Notes: a model not told the origin generated them from the letters alone. A stretch of DNA of 64,000 nucleotides from Mytilus galloprovincialis (GCF_965363235.1 NC_134851.1:33632321-33696320); one strand, 5' to 3'. Positions 34,331 through 45,539 are shown, counted from the first letter of the stretch. Numbers and translations are program-made.

Positions 34331-34481
34331 CTAGTCAATCAGGATTTTAAGAGTACTAGATGTTTAAATAAAAGAGATGAATATTGTAAAAGTTGGTGTA
34401 TTTATGTTTAAAAAAATAAATTGTAATTTTAAAAAGGTGGTAAACTGATTAAAAGTAACTATTATGTAATGGTGAAACGAT

Positions 34482-34665
34482 AAGTTATTTATCAAAGGTA
34501 CTAGGATTATAACTTAGTACGCCAAACGCGCGTTTCGTCTACATAAGACTCATCAGTGACGCTAATGTCAAAATATTTATAAAGCCAAAAAAGTACAAAG
34601 TTGAAGAGCATTGAGGATTCACAATTCCAAAAAGTTATGCCAAATACGGCTAAGGGAAAATTTTA
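34482..34665 (-). repeat. hammerhead-bearing dispersed repeat, copy 4
   Basis: TTATCAAAGGTACTAGGATT, AGTACGCCAAACGCGCG, the hammerhead, then ATATTTATAAAGCC, AAGTTGAAGAGCATTGAGG, TATGCCAAATACGGCTAAGG. Closer to copy 1 on the left and to copy 3 on the right. Confidence 0.8.
34519..34563 (-). ncRNA. hammerhead ribozyme motif, copy 4, intact
   Basis: Minus strand: CTGATGA, stem II GTCT/AGAC with loop TATGT, GAAA, stem III ACGC/GCGT, cleavage residue T (NUU), stem I AGCGTCA with TGGCG. All core bases present. Confidence 0.82.
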
Positions 34666-35267
34666 GCTGTTTTAAATATATATGACTTGTGTTATATTTT
34701 TCTGCTTCTGAAAGTTTTTCTACGACTCAATATGATTTGTATCAAAGAGGGTTAAAAGCTTTCTTCAAGTTAAAAATGTACTTTAATTGAAAACATCCCG
34801 AAAAGTTATGATTGTTTATATATCTCTGTCCACACATAAATCAGATTTCAATATATGGCTCTGACTCAGGAGACACTTGAACATTTAATGTTTTAAATAT
34901 GTCAAATGCGCAGCTCCTTTTAAATAGAGAACACATTAAGTAAGCTCGATATTGGGCGAACTTAAGTTCTACAAATAAATTCTCGAGGTAAATAATATTT
35001 CATGTAATTTAGCTACTATCAAAGAGGTGAGTCGTACTCCATTGTATATTGAGATTGGTTTTTTATTATTATTTTTAAGTTTTTACAAAGAATTAATGGT
35101 TTAAAGAACAGTCTCCGGGACAATTTTGCAATTCCGCTGAGTGCAAAAGTTGTCACCTTAATGTTTGGAGTCAAGTCAAAATGAAGTTGATAACTAGGTT
35201 GGTATTGATTCCCTGATATTTGTCCTAAACAAAATTTGACTCTAGCACCACTGTTGAAAAAAGTTAT
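34666..35267. other. non-coding stretch
   Basis: Nothing recognised; the minus-strand frame at 35019-35324 has no supporting pattern. Confidence 0.4.
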
Positions 35268-35395
35268 GCCCCTCTTATCAACAATTTCCTCAGAGAAAAA
35301 GTAATTTTCCTCAAGGGAAATCAAATTTCCCTCAAGTAAAAAGATTTTTCCTCAAGGGAAATTGTTTTTTCCTCAAAGGAAAAAGATTTAAAGAA
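35268..35395. repeat. cluster of small palindromes (TTTCCTCAAGGGAAA type)
   Basis: TTTTCCTCAAGGGAAAT (about 35305), ATTTCCCTCAAGTAAA, TTTTTCCTCAAGGGAAAT and TTTTTTCCTCAAAGGAAAAA follow each other in about 90 bp. Each half-pairs with itself. Confidence 0.65.
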
Positions 35396-35645
35396 CATAA
35401 TTCATCTTCAAAAGGGAAGCATATTTCATCGTGTTTTTGAATTTTATTATCGAAAAACTCAACTCAATTTAGAATGAGTACTCATCAGACAACTATTGAA
35501 AAGAGTAGATATAAAACAATCAATAAAGATACAAAATTATATGGGCAGCTTAATGAAGCATGCATTCCATGTAAAAACTTACCTTATATTTCAAACTACG
35601 AACAGTTTATTTTGTTTATGTCCTGTGAGTCTGAAAATGTTATAT

Positions 35646-35828
35646 GAGGGGCCTGGTGGCCCGGGTTATTTTCGTTCTTCGTGATCGGCGCATTTTCGCT
35701 ATCGTGATCCGTTTTTCTACAGTTTTTATATTTTCGTGATCCGTGATCATGGAAATTTATTTTCTGTGAATCGTGATTGACAAAAAAAATCAACTCGTGA
35801 ATCGTGATAAGACCCCATCAGGCCCCTC
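35646..35828. mobile_element. MITE with GAGGGGCCTG ends
   Basis: Left GAGGGGCCTGGTGG and right CCATCAGGCCCCTC pair at 13 of 14 positions, 183 bp overall. The interior repeats TCGTGATC/CGTGAATCGTGAT words. No coding capacity and no clear target duplication. Confidence 0.75.
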
Positions 35829-36221
35829 TTTAATGTCAGTGTCAAAATGTATTACGTACGTGTTTTGAAATAAGAGATATTTTTCATTCCAGAAACAAAA
35901 TATATACATATAGTAGTGATGTAGTTTCTTTTATTTACTAGAGAGAGTTGATTTTTATTTTATTTATTTTCAAAAACCATCTGGTATGGGGTATAGTTAT
36001 AAAATTTAATCATTTCTTTCGAATGTAATACATTCTAAAAAAATAACTAATACTATGCATATGTGTATTAACAAATTATGCATGCTCGGAAACGGACCAT
36101 TTTAATTAAATGAACTTTCTTATTCTTTGAGTAAGAGATTATTCCCCCACAAAAGGTCAATCAAAACAAGTATTCATCTTCAAAATACCAATTATACATT
36201 CCAAATTTTCAAATAATCACA
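35829..36221. other. non-coding stretch
   Basis: Nothing recognised. Confidence 0.4.
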
Positions 36222-36668
36222 ATGACGAACACTTTCAATAATATAATACAAGTTGCGCATGGACAAATGATGGACAATGGATCTTTCAAAATTTGTTTAC
36301 AAAGTTATACAAATATTCCAATTCTGACCCATCGAAGTGTAGAATGTTTTAAAGATATCAGAGAGCAGCATAAATCACATAAAAACTACCCAGTAATAAG
36401 CCTTCAACGCTACAAGAAAATTCCGCACGCCGACGAGAATTCCAACGGCCTAATGTATATTAAGCTACTGCAACAAACGAAAACTAGTTATGGCAGACAG
36501 CAACCAATCACAGCCACACGGTTCAAACATGTAAATGCCTTTGTGTTGAAACAGGAGGGGGAAAACATGTTGGGTGCATTATATTTAACATGTCAATATG
36601 TTGCATGTTGCTGTCTAAATAGATTCCATGACGTTAATCAATCAGATATAGTTATATGTTTATCTTAA
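36222..36668 (+). CDS. uncharacterised 148-residue open frame
   Basis: The longest frame outside the receptor genes: ATG at 36222, stop at 36666-36668. I recognise no domain, signal peptide or membrane segment. The composition is ordinary, with a Cys-rich patch near the end (YVACCCLNRF). No splice site is needed. In sequence this AT-rich, one chance frame of this length in 64 kb would not be surprising. It could also be the remnant of a single-exon gene or retrocopy. Confidence 0.2.
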   Translation: MTNTFNNIIQVAHGQMMDNGSFKICLQSYTNIPILTHRSVECFKDIREQHKSHKNYPVISLQRYKKIPHADENSNGLMYIKLLQQTKTSYGRQQPITATRFKHVNAFVLKQEGENMLGALYLTCQYVACCCLNRFHDVNQSDIVICLS

Positions 36669-37309
36669 AATGTTAATTTGTATTTATTCACCAACTAAAT
36701 TTAACAGTAAACAGATCAATAAATTAAAGGCGAAATGTTACATTGTGAACATTTTATGACTTCATCTTGCTGTTTATTTATTGATATCAATGTAAAGTTG
36801 ATATTATTAATAGTCTATTAATGAGTTGAAATGATTTTTTTTGGTGAACCTATATTTTGAAGTAAGAATTTGAAATCCTTGGTCGAACCTACTAGTCGTT
36901 TAAAAAAATATGAGTTATCTCTCATGGTGCACATTTTTTGTTTATTTAATACATATGATATAAGACCGCCAGAGTAGTCTCCCATATATTTAATTACCAT
37001 TGACCTTTAAAGTTTAGTTATCATTGTAAGTTTTCGAAAAGCAAAATATTATGTTTTTATTGTCTACTAGTAATTTTAAAACTTCCTTTACTGTATATTT
37101 TGAAGTTCTTTTTCATTAGTATTAAATTCAGACTCCTTTACTGGGTTTATTCAAATCATGAATATAAATGAATATTTATACGAAACAGATTTAATATTTT
37201 CAATCAATTCCCGAATTTTTTTTATTTTACATCAGTCCAGTACATATTCAGGATGATAATTAGACTGGTTCTCTGTCTTTTATCTGTCTGACTCCGACTA
37301 GTGACAAAT
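36669..37309. other. non-coding stretch
   Basis: Nothing recognised. Confidence 0.4.
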
Positions 37310-38060
37310 AACAGGCTCAACAACAACTAACGTACAGAGTAACATTCATTCGTCATAAAACATCAGATTGAAGGTCCCTGTTCTGACCAGATTTGGTTGC
37401 TTATTTAACCATCCGGCACAGCCAATTGGAATTGAGAGCAAGCTAGGGTATAACTGCTGACTGAGAGAAGACCAGAGGTGAACTTGTTTCAGAAATAATA
37501 GATAATTGACCTGTTGCAATAGAGTATTAAAAAACGGACCATTTATCACTGAACCATGGAAATAAAGTCAGTCAGATGGCACATGTCAGTTGGAAAGTAC
37601 AACTTAAATTCATTTCATTCACCAGTTTTATTTACGACGAGTATAAAAGTCCCATATTTTAGATAGTATCCGAGATACGGACTTGACCTAGAAAACTTAA
37701 CCTTATTAACTGATCCTTGAAATGAGGTCGAAGTCAAGTGAAAACTGTCCGACAGGCTTGAGGACCTTGCATACGAGGTATGCACATGCGAAATATAGTT
37801 AACCATTACACATAAGACAGAAATAAAATTTAAAAGATCTTTAAAACCTTTGTTTACATATAGTCGGTGAACCATAAAAAATAAGGTCAAAGACAATGGA
37901 CACATGACAGACGGAAACTTTATATTAAAAGGCATCTACTAGTTTATCCAAAATATGAAGCATAAAGGTCTTCTACCTTCTGAAATATTGGGCTTTTGTG
38001 AAGTTAGCAAATGCTGCCGCCAGATCACTATCCTTATGTTGAGCTTTATATAAAATATTT
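37310..38060. repeat. worn copy of the AACCATGAAAATGAGGTCAAGG element
   Basis: TAACAGGCTCAACAACAACT at the left, then several diverged units with ATGAGGTCGAAGTCAAGTG, ACAGGCTTGAGGACCTTGC, CATAAAGGTCTTCTACCTTC, and an end CTGCCGCCAGATCACTATCC. These line up with words in the element at 40.1-42.0 kb. Confidence 0.6.
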
Positions 38061-39440
38061 TACTTAACTGTGGTATCAATATTTATGTCAGCAAGAGTTT
38101 GGAATTGGTGTTGCAGCTTTAAAGCTGTAAAGTACGAAATAGTTAAAAAAAAAAAAAAAAAAAGCAATTTTATATTGCTGAACTTGGGAGGCTGAATAGT
38201 TGTCCAATAGTTTGCCACGTATTGTTGCCAACTAGCATTGAGTAATTACAATGTGACAATCTATAAATATTGCAATTTAACATGGATTTTACAGTTAATT
38301 CCTACGCCGTCTTGTTCCAGCTCGGTCCTGTTATAGTTGATGCGTTGAGCGCTTATTAGCATAATTAACACTGCCACATGTTTGTGTCTGAGTCTGTCCT
38401 AAGACAAAAGCTTGAATTCAGTAGTCACTGATTTATGTGTGTTATAGTTGTTTTTCTTTGATTGTTTCAGTGTTTTTCATGTTGGGCTTTTGCATCTTGT
38501 AGAACGTCATAAGGTGACTTATAGTTGCTTAAATCTACACAATTTTGACTCCATATGCTGAAAGTTGCCAAATTGGCTATCATACCACATCTCTTTTATA
38601 TCTTATGCTGTAGAATTCTTTGTTATTTTGTGTTATTAGTTTTCTGTTGATATATATAGCTCCTTGGCTTTTTATGTTGTATTTGTTAACTCTTATTTTA
38701 CGTAAACTTTCGCAGTCAGCCTTTTACATCATTAATAAAATAAGGATATATGGACAAACTCAAATAAATCTTATTTTCAAATGTACTTTTTGACCTATAA
38801 TTGTTAACTTTTAATACATCCTGACTTGCATGGAGAGTTGTTTCATTGGCACTCATACCACATCTTCTTATTTAAATTCTTCGTATGTATGTAAAATGCA
38901 TTCACTCACTGCATTGCATACATATTTCCTTCATCCGTTTTTTCTTGGATCATATACCGTTGAAATATCAACACATAACTGACAATCAAAAGATACAACT
39001 AAAAGACAAAACAACACATATTTGAATTAGAATTTTATTCATTAGTACAACAGAATAAGCAGAATATATTAAAACAAAAGCTCAATATCTGATTATTGGT
39101 GAAATGTATTTATCTCCTGGGTTCTATAGAGACAGGGTTCTTTTCAATTAAAGTTGACTGACAATAAAGTTTTCTATCAATCCACTGTGGAATCAAGATC
39201 TATTGAATAATAAAATAATATTAATAATGAAAAATGTATATTAATTTTAAGCATTTGGTGACATATTTTAATCAGTATAAATTTAATTTGTTAAAAGTAT
39301 CAATGCTTAATGATAGTTCTAAGGTATACAGATAGAGTAACTTTCAAATGAATTATTTAAATCGATACGTACTTGAATATGATTGGTACCTTTTGTAAAG
39401 CAGTATCATCATATACATATGAAAATGTTTTCCATAACTT
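38061..39440. other. repeat-derived, non-coding stretch
   Basis: An A-run at 38144-38163; GAGAGTTGTTTCATTGGCAC with CATACCACATCTTCTTA at 38832-38871, the same words as at 61710-61745. No gene seen. Confidence 0.45.
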
Positions 39441-39645
39441 GGCTGAATCTACTTGGGTTGGATTGACATGGGGCCGGATCTACTTGGGATGGATTGAGTT
39501 GGGGACGGATCTACATGGGACAGATTGACTTAGGGCCGGATCTACATGGGACAGGTTGACTTAGGGCCGGATCTACGTGGGACGGATTGACTTGGGGCCG
39601 GATCTACGTGGGAGGGATTGACTCTGGGCCGGATCCACATGCAAC
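39441..39645 (+). repeat. 31-bp minisatellite, about 6.5 units
   Basis: Unit of the form GGGCCGGATCTACATGGGAC followed by AGATTGACTTA. GGATC starts at 39476, 39507, 39538, 39569, 39600 and 39631, exactly 31 bp apart; one worn unit precedes. Confidence 0.85.
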
Positions 39646-40086
39646 AGAATCAATGGCTGTCAAAAAAAAGGGTGTTGTGAAGAGGACATTCCTCATTGTA
39701 AAATCATTTTTTTTCAATTATACTCAGATGAATTGTGTGGGTAAGGAGAATAAAACTGAAATGAGATATTTGCATACAGTAGAATATAAGTCTTCAATTA
39801 CTGGTAATATCAATTTTTTTTCAATTGCAGTATACATGCGCTAAGATTGTAAAAGTCATATGAATCGAGTGAGTGGTGAAAAATAATGTTATTCCAATTC
39901 TTGAACCAATGCATGTATACATCATAAACTTAGTCCTCTGTGCACGATTTTATCATTATTTTCGCAAATATATCATATAATCGTCAATTTTTTTTCTCTT
40001 TGTTTGTTAAGATTTAACAAATATGGCTGCTCATTATATGCTGTGTTTTGAAGCCGAGTTTTACCGATTGTCAACTTATAGTAAAC

Positions 40087-41988
40087 AAGAGTGCACACAT
40101 TGAAATTGACACATAAAGATTACATTAACCAAGATAACTAAACAAATGAACAAAGACCAATGAACCATGAAAATAAGGTCAAGGTCAGATGAACCATGCC
40201 AGGCTGACATGTACAGCTAACAATGCTTCCATAAAACAAATATAGTTGACCTAATACTTATAGTTTAATAAAAATTTGTAAGGGTTCCGCGGAACCCAGT
40301 GTCTCGCCTACTTTTGCTGTAAATAGCAGGCAACAACAATGAGGAAAAAAATCAATAAAAATATTCCTCTTCACTAATACTATCTTTACTTGTAAGAACC
40401 TTCTGTCCAAGTTTGGTAAATATCTAGGATAGTTAATGAATCTAATAAATGTTTTGAAAACTTTAACTGCAGACTGTATGTAATGTTAACTGGAAGAAAA
40501 TCTAAGTCCATTTAAAAGTAAAATACAGAAAAAATGGAGTTATCTTTTTACAAAATTTACTGCTGGATACTATTTAAGGAACACAAATAAGTTTCTGTCC
40601 AAGTTTGGTACAAACCCAGAATAGTTTAAGAAAGTTATAAAAATTTTAAAAACTTTAACCACAGAGTGAATGTAATGTTTCCCCGCAGAAAAACTAAGTC
40701 CATTTAAAAGTAAAATACGGAAAAAATGAATTTCTTTTTTTACAAAATTTTCTTCTGGATACTATCTTATGATCATAAACAAGCTTCTGTCCAAGTTTGG
40801 TACAAACCCAGGATAGTTTAAGAAAGTTATTAAAATTCTAAAAACTTTAACCACATAGTTAATGTTATGTTTCCCTGCAGAAAAAAAACTAAGTCCATTT
40901 ATAAGTAAAATACGGATAAACGGAATTTTATTTTTACAAAATTTACTTCTGGATACTATCTTGTGATCATAAACAAGCTTCTGTCCAAGTTTGGTAGAAA
41001 TTCAGTATAGTTTAAGAAAGTTATTAAAATTTCAAAAACTTTAACCACAGAGTGAATATTTGTGGCCACTGCCGCCGATGACGACGACGACGGAATGTAG
41101 GATCACTTAAGTCTCGCTTTTTTCGACTAAAGTCGAAGGCTCGACAAAAATAGACCAAAACACAAAAATTTAACACAGAGCAATAAACTGTGAAAATAGT
41201 GTCAAGGTCAAATAAAACCTGCGCGACTAATATGTACATCATAAAATATTTCTATTCACCTAATATACATGACCTATGACGTATAGTATCAGATGAAAAG
41301 ACCGAAACTGAAAAAACTTAACTTTGACCACTGAACCATGAAAATGAGGTCAAGGTCAGATGACATCTGTCCACCAGACATGTTCACCTTTCAATCATTC
41401 CATACAACAAATATAGTAGACCTATTGCATAAAGTATGAGAAAAACAGACCAAAACACCAAAACTTAACTATAACCACTGAACCATGAAAATGAGGTCAA
41501 GGTCAGATGACACCTGCCAGTTGGACATGTACACCTTACAGTCCTTCCATACACCGAATATAATAGCCCTATTGCTTAAAGTATCTGAGATATGAACTTG
41601 ACCACCAAAACTTAACCTTGTTCAATGAACCATGAAATGAGGTCAGGGTCAAGTGAAAACTGTCTGACAGGCATGAGGATCTTGCAAGCTAAGGTACGCA
41701 CATACCAAATATAGTTATCCTATTACTTATAATAAGAGAGAATTCAACATTACAAAAAATCTGAACTTTTTTTTAAGTGGTCACTGAACCATGAAAATGA
41801 GGTCAAGGACATTGGACATGTTACTGACGGAAACTTCGTAACATGAGGCATCTATATACGAAGTATGAAGCATCCAGGTCTTTCACGTTCTAAAATATAA
41901 AGCTTTTAAGAAGTGGGCTAACACCGACGCCGCCGGATCACTATCCCTATGTCGCGCTTTCTGCAACAAAAGTTGCAGGCTCAACAAC
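40087..41988 (+). mobile_element. non-autonomous tandem-repeat element (AACAAGAGTG type)
   Basis: Ends are set by comparison with the uninterrupted arm B, whose matching site reads GTAAACAAATCAC. The element starts AACAAGAGTGCACACATTG and ends GCGCTTTCTGCAACAAAAGT then TGCAGGCTCAACAAC, with a CTGCAAC/GTTGCAG hairpin near the 3' end. The interior repeats units with TGAACCATGAAAATGAGGTC and AAATATAGT. It contains the nested element 40277-41147. No coding capacity. Confidence 0.78.
40277..41147 (+). mobile_element. nested element with ~192-bp units, GAC microsatellite and hairpins
   Basis: Inserted in the element around it. It opens with the hairpin GGGTTCCGCGGAACCC. Four units begin with CTTCTGTCCAAGTTTGGTA near 40400, 40591, 40785 and 40978 (about 192 bp). 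GATGACGACGACGACGG (41079-41095) follows, then a 3' hairpin CGACTAAAGTCG at 41124-41135 and AGGCTCGACAAAAA. Flanking text (ACTTATAGTTTAATAAAAA and TAGACCAAAACAC) is continuous outer-element sequence. Confidence 0.75.
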
Positions 41989-42320
41989 AAATCACAAAAA
42001 GCATGGGTATTGAGCATGTGTTTAACATGTATAATCAGATATTTGTTTATTTCAAGACAGATCCATGCGTATTGTGGTCACAGGATTTTTAAGAGGGTTA
42101 CGCTGGCGTCACTATGCATACAGAAAATATGTCGGCGAATTGCTTCCTGGAAGCAAGCAAATAAAAATAAGTAAACTTCTAAATGTGGACAAATTAAAAA
42201 AATTTCCTTAGAAAAAAGTATATGTACATAAGTTGTATAATGAAAACTATCCATTTAGTTATAAAAAACATATGCATATTTTTTTTTAATTTGAGGTTTC
42301 TTATGACTTTAAGAACAGTA

Positions 42321-43012
42321 GACTCAAATAAACATAACTCAACAACTCAAAAATAAAATTTTGAGTCATCACCAAAAAGTATACAGATCTTTAGATTAAT
42401 ATAACAAAGAAGCGTGTAAAGTTTAAAGCAATAATCATAAATCGTTTTTGAGATACGGCACGACATGTAAAAATCCCCTCCCCCTTTTTTACAAAATACT
42501 CAATAACTCAAAAATGAAATTTTGAATCATCACCAAAAAGTATACAGATCTTTAGATTAATATAACAAAGAAGTGTGTAAAGTTTTAAGTAATAATCATA
42601 AATCGTTTTTGAGATACGACGCGACATGTAAAAAAAAACCTCCCCCTTTTTTACAAAATACTCAAAAACTCAAAAATAAAATTTTGAATCATCACCAAAA
42701 AGTATACAGATATTAAGATTAATATAACTAAGAAGTGTGTAAAGTTTTAAGCAATAATCAAGAAACGTTTTTGAGATACGGCGCGACATGTGAAAAAAAA
42801 CACACCCCTGTTTTAGTTACAAAGTGCCGTAACTCAAAAAGTTTAAATCTTATTTTCACCAAAAAGTATACAGATCATTTGACCATCATAAGAAACAACT
42901 ATATTAAGTTTCATGAAATTTGGATAAGTCGTTCTCAAGTTACGGTGCGACATGTTTACGCCGGACATTTGTATACCATAATACGTCCCGTCAAAATTTT
43001 GACGGGCGTATA
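42321..43012 (+). mobile_element. element with four ~165-bp units and palindromic end
   Basis: CATCACCAAAAAGTATACAGAT recurs near 42367, 42528, 42689 and (worn) 42854. Each unit has CGTTTTTGAGATACGGCGCG and ACATGTAAAAA words. The end at 42981-43011 is a near-perfect palindrome with arms CCCGTCAAAA and TTTTGACGGG flanked by ATACG and CGTAT. No coding capacity. Confidence 0.75.
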
Positions 43013-43092
43013 AAAACCCTTCACATATATTATTTTTACAGTATAGCTCATAAAAAATTAGTTGATTTAAATTGGCAATATCAATTGTTTCA

Positions 43093-43618
43093 ATACAGTC
43101 ATTTTAAAAAGTGAGTTCTCAAAAAATGTCTTATCATTTCAACTCAAAAATCAATGTCTAAAAAAATATCATCATGATCATCAAGTAAAATCAATATTTA
43201 ATTTTTTTTTAAATTACCAAGTATAAACTGCATGATTCGTTTACTTCAAGTACATACCATAAGATGCAGAAATGTTTTATTGTTTATTAGGTCATGATAT
43301 TATTAACACTCATTTTAACTTTCTGGCGAGGTGAACTCAAAGAAAAACATATCTTGTTAAGTTGATAAGAATATATATTCTATCCAAATCAAAATCGTAA
43401 AAATTTTAATTTGTGTACCAATCAAATAATGAAAAAGGACATCAAGAAAATTATGGCCAAATAAACAATAAAACTTCAGACATTTCTTCATCTTATGGTA
43501 TCTATTTTTTTTTAAATCGCCATAAAATTACTTGGAAATATTTTTTGGAAAAATATTGATTTTAGTTGAAATGATAAACATTTTTTGAGTGAGAACTCAC
43601 TTTTGTCCTATGGCTGTA
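43093..43618. mobile_element. foldback element, ~525 bp
   Basis: Left arm ATACAGTCATTTTAAAAAGTGAG, TTATCATTTCAACT, ACCATAAGATGCAGAAATG. Right arm is the diverged reverse complement: CATTTCTTCATCTTATGGT, AGTTGAAATGATAA, CTCACTTTTGTCC, GGCTGTAT. Almost the whole element is an imperfect palindrome. A TA at each border could be a target duplication. Confidence 0.75.
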
Positions 43619-44194
43619 TAAGACATTAGTTAAAAGCAACAACAAAATAAAACATAACAAATACAAATGCTATAAATGCATCGTTATCATGGTTATAATG
43701 ACACTTCTTTCTTAAAGACAAGCAAAAATCATGAACATTTAACAGTTAATAAACAATAAATAAAGCCATAAAACCATATAAGTCTGCTCAGTCAGTGATA
43801 TCAATATAGGGCATCACAAACACAAACAAACACATCAATATATGAAAATACAAAAAAGTCATCACAATATTACAAATGCACAGGTTAATATATATTGGCA
43901 GGATAGTTAAAAATGTAAAGCATAACACTAATAAGCAATGAAATCTTGGATCTCATAGTTAATTCACACACTATATATGTACATGTAACCATTAAAAAAC
44001 TATTAAAGTTTGTTCACAAAAGACTTATGAATATTGTTTTAAGTGGGGGCATTAAAGATAAAAAAAAATATACTATAGCTACTGAGTTTTATGAAATAAT
44101 TGGGGGAAAATACTAAAACAAAATAAAGAAGGAATCCTCCTTAACTACTTTTTTCAACAAAAATGAAAACAGTTTAACTAACAAAAGATGTGTA
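43619..44194. other. non-coding stretch
   Basis: AT-rich, nothing recognised. Confidence 0.4.
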
Positions 44195-44500
44195 AGGGTT
44201 CTGCAGAAGCTTGTGTCTTAACTACTTTTGCTGTTAGTCGAATGGTCAACCAAATCAGGGGGAAAAAATAAGTAAACATTTTCCTGTAAATACTATCTTT
44301 TAATTATACGAATCTTCTGTCCAAGTTTGGTAAATATCCAGGATGATTTAATTTTATGAATCTAATAAATGTTTTAAAAACTTTAACTGTAGACTGTATG
44401 AAATGTTAACTGGAAGAATAACTCAGTCCATTTTTAAGTAATATGCGGAAAAAGGATTTTTTTAAACAAAACTTCCTTCTAGATACTTATTTATCATAAA
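44195..44500 (+). repeat. truncated copy of the 40277 element
   Basis: GTAAGGGTTCTGCAGAAGC is the decayed opening hairpin, followed by CTTCTGTCCAAGTTTGGTAA, AACTTTAACTGTAGACTGTA, TGTTAACTGGAAGAATAAC and TCCATTTTTAAGTAATATGC. It stops after about 1.5 units, without microsatellite or 3' hairpin. Confidence 0.75.
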
Positions 44501-44823
44501 CAAGCTTCATACCAAGTCCTGTACAAGCAGACTAGCAATTATATCAAGAACACAATGGTTTGAGATGAACGTCTATCCTTGTATAAAAAATATATGTCTA
44601 TAAAACTAAAACTAAATATAAAATGGCAAGGTCAGTAACCGGTGTATAAAATAAATCATTGCTTTTAAATAAATCTATCAAAACAGATAATTGAATGCAT
44701 GACTCACATTTGTTTGGTATTTTGACAAAACATAGGCAATGAAAACTAGTACATGTAGTATACACCTCATCTAAAAATACCTTTTCACTTACTATCAGAT
44801 CAGGTATTAACAAAAACTTCATA
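44501..44823. other. non-coding stretch
   Basis: Nothing recognised beyond a short minus-strand frame. Confidence 0.35.
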
Positions 44824-45396
44824 TAAGGTGGCTTAGGACTATTCGACTGCGCATAATTTCACCTATGATTTACCATGTACACGAAAAGTTAATGTTGCAC
44901 TATTATTTTTTAAAATATTTTGATTGATTAAATATGTTAAATTATTGTTCTTTTGTCACAAACAAATTATTATCTTTATTATGTGTATCTGTGAAAGACT
45001 CAAAATCACATTTCACCCAATTCACCATCTTCCCATCAAAATTTTGGGTTTAAGGCCAATTTATTTTTATTCCTTATCAGTAACCTGTGTTTTTTATTGG
45101 CTCATTCTTTGAAGCAATATTTCAGCTTTTTATATTACAGTTTTGGACCAAGTGTCATAGAACTTTTTTTTATATTCTAATAGAAATATGTCAACACCTC
45201 TATTTTCCCTATCATTTCATTGAAAAACGGTCCCTTTTACATACCTCTTTAAAAGTAATACTTTGAGCTCAAATGGTCCGGGACCCCCTTTTTTCCCCCC
45301 AGCCAATTTGATTCTCTATCTATAAAGATAAAAGTAACAAAAAATACGGCACTTCTGTCTGATAGAAACTTTGAATAGGCCTCAGCCACCTTAAAG
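44824..45396. mobile_element. TIR element with AAGGTGGCT ends
   Basis: Left TAAGGTGGCTTAGGACTATTC and right GAATAGGCCTCAGCCACCTTAA form ~20-bp imperfect terminal inverted repeats, ~570 bp apart. I recognise the interior (TAACCTGTGTTTTTTATTGG, CAAGTGTCATAGAAC) as repeated in bivalve sequence. It abuts the gene D exon at 45390. Confidence 0.65.
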
Positions 45397-45539
45397 TATA
45401 TTTTTTTTCTAAATTGGAGTTCAGAAGTTTCTACGTCAGTAACAGATGACTGGACGGACTCAATAGAATCAAAGACTGCAGAAACTTCTTCATCAATAGT
45501 ATCTAGGAAATCATTGCCAGAGATTGCAGGTGCTAACAA
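45390..45539 (-). CDS. gene D exon: acidic cytoplasmic region
   Basis: Acceptor GGTTAAATTTCAAG, phase 0. LLAPAISGNDFLDTIDEEVS, then AVFDSIESVQSSVTDVETSE and LQFRKKIYFK. The composition is clearly protein-like. Donor choices: AAG|GTGGCT at the TIR border (weak), or GAC|GTAGAA about 40 nt earlier. If unspliced, the frame runs into the TIR element and stops at 45249. Confidence 0.6.

Larger units (their letters stand above)
39847..42310 (+). repeat. inverted duplication, arm A (interrupted)
   Basis: 39847-40086 and 41989-42310 together match, in inverted orientation, the continuous arm B at 54780-55345. Shared words: GAGTGAGTGGTGAAAAATAA, CGAGTTTTACCGATTGTCA, AATCACAAAAAGCATGGG, ATGCGTATTGTGGTCAC, AAAACTATCCATTTAGTTA, TTGAGGTTTCTTATGACTTTA. 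The 1.9-kb element at 40087-41988 splits arm A. The exon-like frame present in arm B is broken here by stops (TTTTTAAGAG, TTTCCTTAG). Confidence 0.85.
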
